This document shows positions 52,633-60,000 of a stretch of 60,000 bases of DNA, one piece after another. Origin of the DNA: Membranipora membranacea (lineage: Eukaryota > Bryozoa > Gymnolaemata > Cheilostomatida > Membraniporidae); assembly GCA_914767715.1 (NCBI GenBank), contig OU612065.1, forward strand, positions 7,752,001 to 7,812,000, given 5' to 3'. The notes under the pieces were generated by a model. That model did not search any database and had not been told where the DNA came from. It saw only the letters and a list, made by a program, of their open reading frames with translations. The stretch's first letter is position 1; each line of letters begins with the position of its first letter. The position numbers and the translations under genes are program-made.

Positions 52633-53771
52633 CAACCATTCTCCCTGACTTGACCTCGAGTGGACTTGCACCAATGAACTCCCTCCCTTCCTTCCTTCAT
52701 TGATTGCAATAACTACAGGTGAGAAGGCTGTGCAAGGGTCATATATAATAACCCTTGGCCTGAGAGTGTGAAACCAGACCCATCCCATGTCTCTCTCAGA
52801 CTGAAAAAATGCACTGGTTTTCCACAGTGACAAAGGGCAGGCTGATCTTTCCTCATTTATTGCACTTTCCGGGTACAGCTTATTCATTCTTCTCAATGAT
52901 CAACCTATGCAGTTATTGTTGAACCCTTATACCATTAGCCTCTGCAATGCGTCAGCAGGGAGAATGGAAGGGAGTCAGAGAGTGTGTATGTTGTTGTGGG
53001 TTGTTCTGTTGACATGTCTCAAAGAAAGAATAGATCTTAATTTCTAAACAAATCCATTGCCTACAGCCCTCTAGTATATATTTCCCTTTATTACAATCAA
53101 TTAGTACGATAATCTCTCTAGATAGATTAAATATGAATTATACATGGATGGCACAAGGTGTTAAATATAGAAAAAAAGTACTGTTTTCTAATTTTACACA
53201 ATTTTGTACATGAAATTGGAGGAAGATGAAATTTTGGGTAATACTTCTGCTTTGCAGTAAGCTAATAATACCACATGGTATTTGTTTGTCATTGCACAAA
53301 TCGGAAAAGGTCCTGAAAAGAGGTGGAGCTTATCAGTATAGCCTGTCCACTGAGACTCAATGACCCTGCCCATTTAAGAAAATACTTCCTACAATGAGAA
53401 ACTTGGGCTAGAAATGTTTCACATGCATCACTTTCGGTTTGGCAAGTCTATGTAGTGAAGCAGAGCTGCCTTTGGTGGCTAGCAATTCTTTTCCCATCAA
53501 AAGATAAATATCCTTATTAGCCTTTTGTAGCAAGTTAACAACTGTTAATGAGTGATCAGAATTCTCATTTAGCGGAATTGCTGCTGCTCAAGAGTCGCTA
53601 AAATTTTGCTATCGTTGTCATATCATTTCTTGAAACACAGTTCACCAAGTCGCGGAGAAATGTCGAACGTGATTCGAACATGCTTAAATAAGTGATAACA
53701 ATATAGTTTAAACAAGAAGTATCCCAGGATATTAATCAAAAGATCTGACTGGGAGAGAGCAGACACTAAGC

Positions 53772-56700
53772 ATGGCCGACGTCACAGCCAGGCTTTTGTG
53801 GTATCGACTGAAAGAATCGTCACAGAATCTTCAAGTGATATGGGATGGGGTGTGCTTCTTTGCTGAAGCCGGAGGAATGGCTCTCAATTGCATATTTGTT
53901 ACATGGATACTATTTGGACTTTTGACATTTTTGTATGTCACAATCTCAAAGTCTTACGAGAAAAAGCAAGATGAAGAAAGAAAAAGGCAGCAGAGTTATA
54001 GACAGGGCGTTGCCTCATTGAATTGTCAAAAATGCCGGTACATAGCGCAGGTAGAGGAGAAAGAAAAAGAAGAACTTCGTTATTCCACTCCTGAACCGCC
54101 ATCAAATGAGTGGTTAAGCACTGTTATATCGTGGATACATGCACAGGAAAATTCATGGAAATCTCGAATCATTGAAAATATGTTGACAGCATTGACAGAG
54201 GAGAGCCATAAACAAGGGGTAGGATTTTATTAAACAAAAGCTTCATTCCTGCACTGTTTCAATTAATTTTTTCATCGTTTTTTGGTTAAAATTTATTAAT
54301 GTTAAAAGTGTGTTATTGACTGTTAACATTTTTTGTTAACAATTTTAGTGGTTTTCTTACCCTACTGAGTGGAAGAATGCGGATAGGCCTAATACTCCCA
54401 GCAATTTCACCCATAGCTTTTTCTGTAACATTTTGTAAGAGAAAATCACATTGCTACCTTTTTTTTACAGGGGGATTTGTTCCTGACATTCGAGGCGTTA
54501 TTACCTGTCGGAGACCCGCCCATTTTGAACCTGACAGCTTCGAAAAAGTCAGCGGATGGAAAACCGGTGAGATTTAAGAATAACAATCATGCAGAAATCT
54601 GACATAATTTGGTACAAAGAGTAAAATGGCAACTGATGCTCAATTCATTTTATGTCCACATATAACCATTATGCTGTTGTGGTTTGGGTTGAGTTGGTAT
54701 GTTTTCCCTTTTCGTATTTAAACATATACATGTAAAATTTCCTTTCCTGATTATCTGGTGTGTTATACGAATATAATTCATGCGCACATAAGATCTCCTA
54801 TGAAATTCAATAACTTGTCCAAAAATAGTTTAAAATACTAAGTGCCTGTGTTATGAAATCTTGTTCAAAGTATTCTGTAAGGAAGGATACAACAATAAAT
54901 AATAAGATTTATCAACAAATAAATTAGAAACATACACCTTACACGGACGGCTGCTGTAAGTCTCTGATCACAAAAGTAAACACTGACAATGCTGACTGTA
55001 TTTGTCTAGTATCACAGTGTTGCCCTCGCCAGCTTTCTACTGCATATTCTTACTCGCATACAAACTTCCATTGCACAATAATCAAGCTTCTTACAAGTTA
55101 TTTCTTATGTTAGTGTGACGTACTCATTATAGTGATAGTGAGATACGATAATTTTGGGGGTTGATTTGGCAGCCTTGCTCAAATGTTGCTGAATCTGGTC
55201 TGTAAGATTTTTTTACTAGGAAATGGCTGCTGGTATATCAGAGATAATTTAGACCAAGGAGACCTCTGTTTTTCCTTGTTTAAACTGTAGACAATGTAGC
55301 TTGAAACCAAACTTGGATACAAGTTGTATTATGAAATAATTAAAAGTTTCCCATGCTCCCTGTGATGAGTTCATTCAATGGACTGAGGGCATCAAGACCT
55401 CAGTCTCTAGTCATTTTGATGCTGGTGACGATTCATGCATCTTAGTAGTCAATCAAAATTCCTTCAGGCCAATTTTCTATTTATACTAGCAAGGTCTTCT
55501 CTGTATCAGGATAGTCATTATACGCAATCCCTTTGTGATTATCTCATCAATTAGATATATACTCTGCTATTAGACAACACAACAGACTCAACAAAATGTA
55601 GCAAGCTGGGATATTGAGAATAGAAATTCTCGCTTGTCTGAGCTAGTGAAAGAGTGCACAAAACAACTTCAAATATGCTAAGCAAAACAGGCCTGCACTA
55701 TGACATGAATATTCCAAGTATTAATAAATGGATAAAGTAAATCACCACGCTGTCAATGTCACACAAAGTATTTATGTTAAAAATTAATTGTATTGGGCAA
55801 ATAAATATTTTGTTGGGGTTAGTAGCTTGTAATGTTGTACATATTTATTTTTTCAGACACTGAAAGGTGAAGTACAGTTGTCCGGGCTACAACTCAGCTT
55901 GACATCATCTGACAACTCAGTATCGATACACTCTAATATACTACTCATAGTGAATCTAGTCAGTGCCAAGGTATGTGCTGTCTGTAACCAAACTCGCTAT
56001 GAATTGTGTGGATAAGTAAGGTTGAGCATTGAACATGTTATTCTATTATTTTACCCCTGTTTGACGACACCAAAGCATCCAACTAAGTTCCTTGATTTGC
56101 AGCCTACTGATCAAACTTTCATGTTTAATCTTATTGATATGCTGCACAACACGCAGTAGGCCATGTGTGGCTGGAAAGTGAAACGAAGGGAGTGAGGAGG
56201 GGTTTGTTGTCTCAAAAATCAACCTTTTCTTGTATACCTATTTTTAGTTAGATGTAGAACTCAATAGTACCTCAGAAGAGCTTCTGCTTCTACTGAGCAT
56301 AGAAGAGATATGTAACTGTGACATCAAGTTCTCACCTTATCATCAGGTGAGAAAAACACCAGTGCAAACCTAACTTTCGCAAGTCATCTGTTGTTTTCTC
56401 TTGATTGAATGGTATGGGTCGGTCACCCCTGTTTTCAAGTGGACTTTCAGCACATTAATCTCAGGGCTATGAAAAGTTGAGAAAAGCTATTTACTTGATA
56501 TTTCAGTTCCTGATTTGATTTTGACCATTATTTGTACCAAGTCCAGACGACTAAGGTGGTGAGAACAATTTACAAAAGTCACCAATCTTAAAAGCTTCCC
56601 TGCCTCCTTGTTTTGCACTAAATCGATAAAACAATATACCTTTCACACTTTTAAAAATAGGATGCCTGGAATTATCCACTGTGTTAGCTCTTTCCTATTA

Positions 56701-59689
56701 TAACACAGAAGCCTCTCAACTTCTACACTGATAATGACTGTTTTCTTCACTTCAATTTAAAAAAAACAACAAAGCAATTGTCAATATTTCGCAGACTTGT
56801 TCTAATAGTAGTTAGTACAAGATGAAATTGCTTCCAATAAAAACATGTAGTCTTATCTTTGAATTCTTAACGCTCCTCTGACAAGATAATTTATATGCTC
56901 AAAGTCTTAGTTTGTTGTTATTTACATTGCTGCAAGAAATCAATCTGACTGACAAATTTAACACACATTTATCGTTTTCAAATAGGGTGTTGATTACATC
57001 ACAGATGAAAAGAAGCTGACCCACCATGTCAAAGAGATATTCGGAAAGCTACGGATCCCTTTACGACTTATTGTCAAGCCTGGTACTCTACCAGACCCAG
57101 TCCAAGAGGAGACAATTTACATGTCAGAACGTTCAATGGTAAACCATTAATCACTCTTATAACTGGGTATTGCATTTTTCTTTAGATGATTACAATTATT
57201 ATCACTGAAATCAAGGCATGGGAAGCGGTTTGAAGTCTGGCTGAATGTAGCAGATAAAATCCTTGATGTAACACAGTCCTTTCTTTGTTTACACCCTGCA
57301 TCTCTTGGATCTGATCCCACTGGGACTCCCCAAACAATACTCATTCTGCAAGATTTTGTAAGTTTCACTTATCAGATGTAGCACCCAGCCAGCAGCGTAG
57401 GCCCGCTTGAGTTTTTATATAGCATGAGTAATAACCCTAAACACATACCATGCAGGTTAATTATCACTACCAATTAAACACATATAAGCTCATTGGGTGG
57501 AATTAGTGCCAAGAATAAGTATACTGTCGGTAGAGCCTGAGCTGACTAATATCTGCTACTTGTACTAGTTGTATATTATCTTATAAAAGTTGGCAGCACA
57601 CAAGCATGCAAATTTCGTGATTTTTGAATAGAGTAATCAGTCTCTGTGTGTTAGACGGTCAGAGTTGCCAGGAGTAATAGTATATGAGTAGGCCTATTAA
57701 TTGGGGAAGAAAAAACATATTTTATGCTACGTTTACCTAAGGAGCAAAGGCCTAGGATTAATCTATAATTATCTGTTGATGTTTTTAGGAAGAAGCATCA
57801 GCGCCTCAGACTAGGCCACCGAAGCCTCCTCGAACTATTGATGAAAAGCGGCTGATGGTTAAATTAATTAAAGCAACAAGATTGAACAAACGTAATAGAG
57901 GTATGGCAATAAAATATTACACTAGCAATTTACTTTATATTCCGGTTATAGTACATTTACAAACATCAACAAGATACCCAGAGCTATACTAATTGGCATG
58001 TCAATCCCAAAAGGCTAAATGAGGCTGAATGCTGAGTGAGTCTGCAGTGTGGCTCTCACATGTTTTGCACCGAGCCAAAGTTTTAATTGAAACAATTCCA
58101 TGTTGAATGGCATGAACAGATTTTTCAATATGAAACAAAGTAACTGAACTCGAAGGAGATGTCTGTTGGTTGTAGCTAGTGCAATTATTGGTATTGAGAT
58201 TTGAGATTACGTGTTTCATGTAGAAAAGAGGAATCAATATGGGATGCGTATAGGTAACTAACAAGATCTGTATCGAATGAAAGTTTCACTCCACATATGT
58301 AGTCTAGATAATGTCTGCATAAAGGAAGCACCACACATACACATATTTAAGTTAACCCAATCTTACTTGGAATGATCTGTTATAGTATTTGCACAAAACA
58401 AACGATAATCTATTCGTAGAAAGTTTAACTCATAGACAAATTTTCCTCAACTTCTCTATCCTGAAGTCAAACTGCAATGGTATCAGATAGAACAACCTGA
58501 TTTGGAATGCTCGCTGAAAGTTAAGGTCGCTGTGATGGATTATTCTTTGGATTGCTGTCGATAATGAGCTTGTTAGATTGCAGCGCTAATGAACATATCA
58601 AAGTCAGCTGTTTATCATTGTATGTTGGATTTTAATGTCGGCAAACATACTTGAAGCTTTAAACCGGGCGAGCCGGGTCACTGTTCAGCTTCTTATAGAA
58701 AACAGAGAAACAACAGAAGGCAACCAATCCAGTCCTCTCTGCTCATTTCTTTACAGTACTGTTAATTATGTGGAATGAAGTAGATATTTGTTAAATGTAT
58801 TAGATAGTAAATATATATCTATGTGTATTACCTCAAATAATATTGAAACTCTGAAATTATTTTCTTTGATTTGGTAGGGGTTCTTATACAAGAGAACCTT
58901 GTAGTAAAAGTTCTCAATGCTCGTGGTCTGCGGGCATGGAGGCTTAGTGGTAAAGTTACCAGGCATGCAATAACAGCTCCCCATTACACAGTAGTTTTGT
59001 ATTATTAAATGATTTCACTTTAGCTGCCTGTTATCATTTTAACCCTTTAATTTGTAGCCAATATGTTAACGAAGTTTGTTCTGAGGTTTGTGATCAATTA
59101 GTAAAGTATACAGTTATGATTCTGATGCATAAATGGTATTTAAATTGGGATTGTTATATTTTACAGGAGCTATAGATGCCTATTGCATCGTCGATGTGGA
59201 TCACCCGTTTCAAACCCATTCCACAAGCGTTGTAAAAAACACAGTCAACCCCTACTGGGATGAGCATTTTCTTTTGTGAGTATCTCTAAAACCTTATCTC
59301 TCTGAACTCACTTACAGCAGAGCACACAATATGTGTTCGGATTGAAATTAATGAAGATTAGGTTTGCGTTGAATTCCTTGCTGTTGGTTGAAATATGTAT
59401 ACGGGAAAAATGAGGTCACTTTCGGATCATGATCTTAATTGCATAGGATTTCCCTCCCCTGTCAAAACTTTATGATCTGTTCTAGAAGTGAAGAATCATG
59501 GCCTGATTTTATGAACAATAGTAAACTTTTATGAGGCCAGGTGAAGTTTGATTGACTGCTTTCCATTCATAGTACCATATATTCGTATGCAGTAAAATAA
59601 CTTGGATGTAATTTGTTTTATTAGCGACCTGGGATCAAATACAAAGAAGATTACATTTAGAGTGTATGGACATTCTAAAGAGATAGATG
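53772..59689 (+). CDS. C2CD2/C2CD2L (TMEM24)-like SMP and C2 protein (3' partial)
   Basis: Exons 53772-54218, 54471-54566, 55857-55970, 56248-56346, 56986-57138, 57789-57900, 59167-59275 and 59625-59689, about 398 residues so far. The gene continues beyond the window. Residues 36-58 are a hydrophobic membrane anchor, followed by a basic and Glu-rich linker. Residues about 110-285 look like the SMP lipid-transfer domain of the C2CD2/TMEM24 family: NEWLSTVISWI, DPPILNLTASK, EVQLSGLQLSL and a final FGKLRIPLRLIVKPG. A Pro-rich hinge (RPPKPPR) leads to a C2 domain from residue 325 with LMVKLIKATRL, AYCIVDVD and NTVNPYWDEHFLF. Family members anchor in the ER and move phosphatidylinositol at ER-plasma membrane contacts. 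ATG 53772 is chosen because it opens the frame just before the anchor. Phases agree across all eight exons. Confidence 0.88.
54567..55856. other. Large intron of C2CD2-like gene
   Basis: This 1290-bp intron is AT-rich and contains no extra exon, repeat or RNA gene that I can support. The 1.27-kb intron 57901-59166 is similar. Short open frames in both lack domain features. Confidence 0.6.
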
Positions 59690-60000
59690 GTTAGTTGGTT
59701 TGCGTAAATGCTATTGCTAAGCTAATGTTATGCTATAACAACCTTATGGCATTTATATTATTTAATCTACCAGTTGGCTGAGACAGTTAGCAAGTGAAGC
59801 ACTGGTTGTGAAACACTTAATTTATCTAGTTGCGTTACGTAGATATGGGTATATAGCCCTGAATGGGGCAGCATTGACCTTTGGTTGATTATGCCATATT
59901 GTTAGCAGCTCAGTATATATATGCTTATCATAGACATTTCATGTGAAGAAGACCTGAAAATTTGAAATTTTATTCCCATATGTGAGACTGTATATGCTTG

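Larger units (their letters stand above)
50986..53771. other. Divergent promoter region between eIF2B-delta and C2CD2-like genes
   Basis: Nearly 2.8 kb separate the two divergent starts. Apart from the possible upstream eIF2B-delta exon and a long hairpin at 52568-52632, I see nothing with coding or RNA-gene character. Open frames here (for example 52558-52896 minus and 52023-52217 minus) are without domains. The region must contain both promoters. Confidence 0.5.

Noticed and set aside
52558-52896. 112-codon minus-strand frame over the hairpin
   Set aside because: Part of it is the hairpin read in antisense. No start context or similarity supports a protein.

Overview
The window is intron-rich, AT-rich nuclear DNA from an animal. 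Every coding sequence I could support is broken by GT-AG introns of roughly 70-1300 bp. An axonemal-type dynein, a forkhead factor with a FoxQ2-like wing, eIF2B-delta and a C2CD2/TMEM24-type protein together indicate a metazoan. Compact spacing and strong divergence from vertebrate forms suggest an early-branching marine invertebrate, perhaps a sponge; that placement is a guess.

Layout: (1) 1-35557, plus strand: 73 conserved exons, about 4029 codons, of a very divergent dynein heavy chain. The gene enters the window inside its tail and runs through linker, AAA1-AAA4, stalk, AAA5-AAA6 and C-terminal domain to a stop at 35557. Exon phases close exactly over the whole chain. DNHD1 is the best family guess. 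(2) 36281-41407 or 41900, plus strand: a signal-peptide, single-pass membrane protein with three diverged CxxC/WKW-type extracellular units, a Ser/Thr-rich mucin stalk and a tail with two YxxM motifs. It has two possible C-termini, set by use of a splice donor that overlaps the first stop codon. (3) 43495-45704, minus strand: a five-exon forkhead gene. (4) 46421-50957, minus strand: an eleven-exon eIF2B-delta gene. (5) 53772 to beyond 59689, plus strand: the 5' part of a C2CD2/C2CD2L-like gene with a membrane anchor, an SMP-like region and the start of a C2 domain.

The five genes form no obvious pathway: cilium motility or assembly, cell-surface signalling, transcription, translation initiation control and ER-plasma membrane lipid transfer. 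They look like ordinary animal gene neighbours. The least familiar object is the mucin-type receptor. The dynein is notable for its pattern of kept and lost nucleotide sites, its long disordered inserts and several phase-preserving candidate microexons. I found no tRNA, rRNA, CRISPR or intact transposon. Several hairpins and short tandem repeats lie in introns and intergenic DNA.
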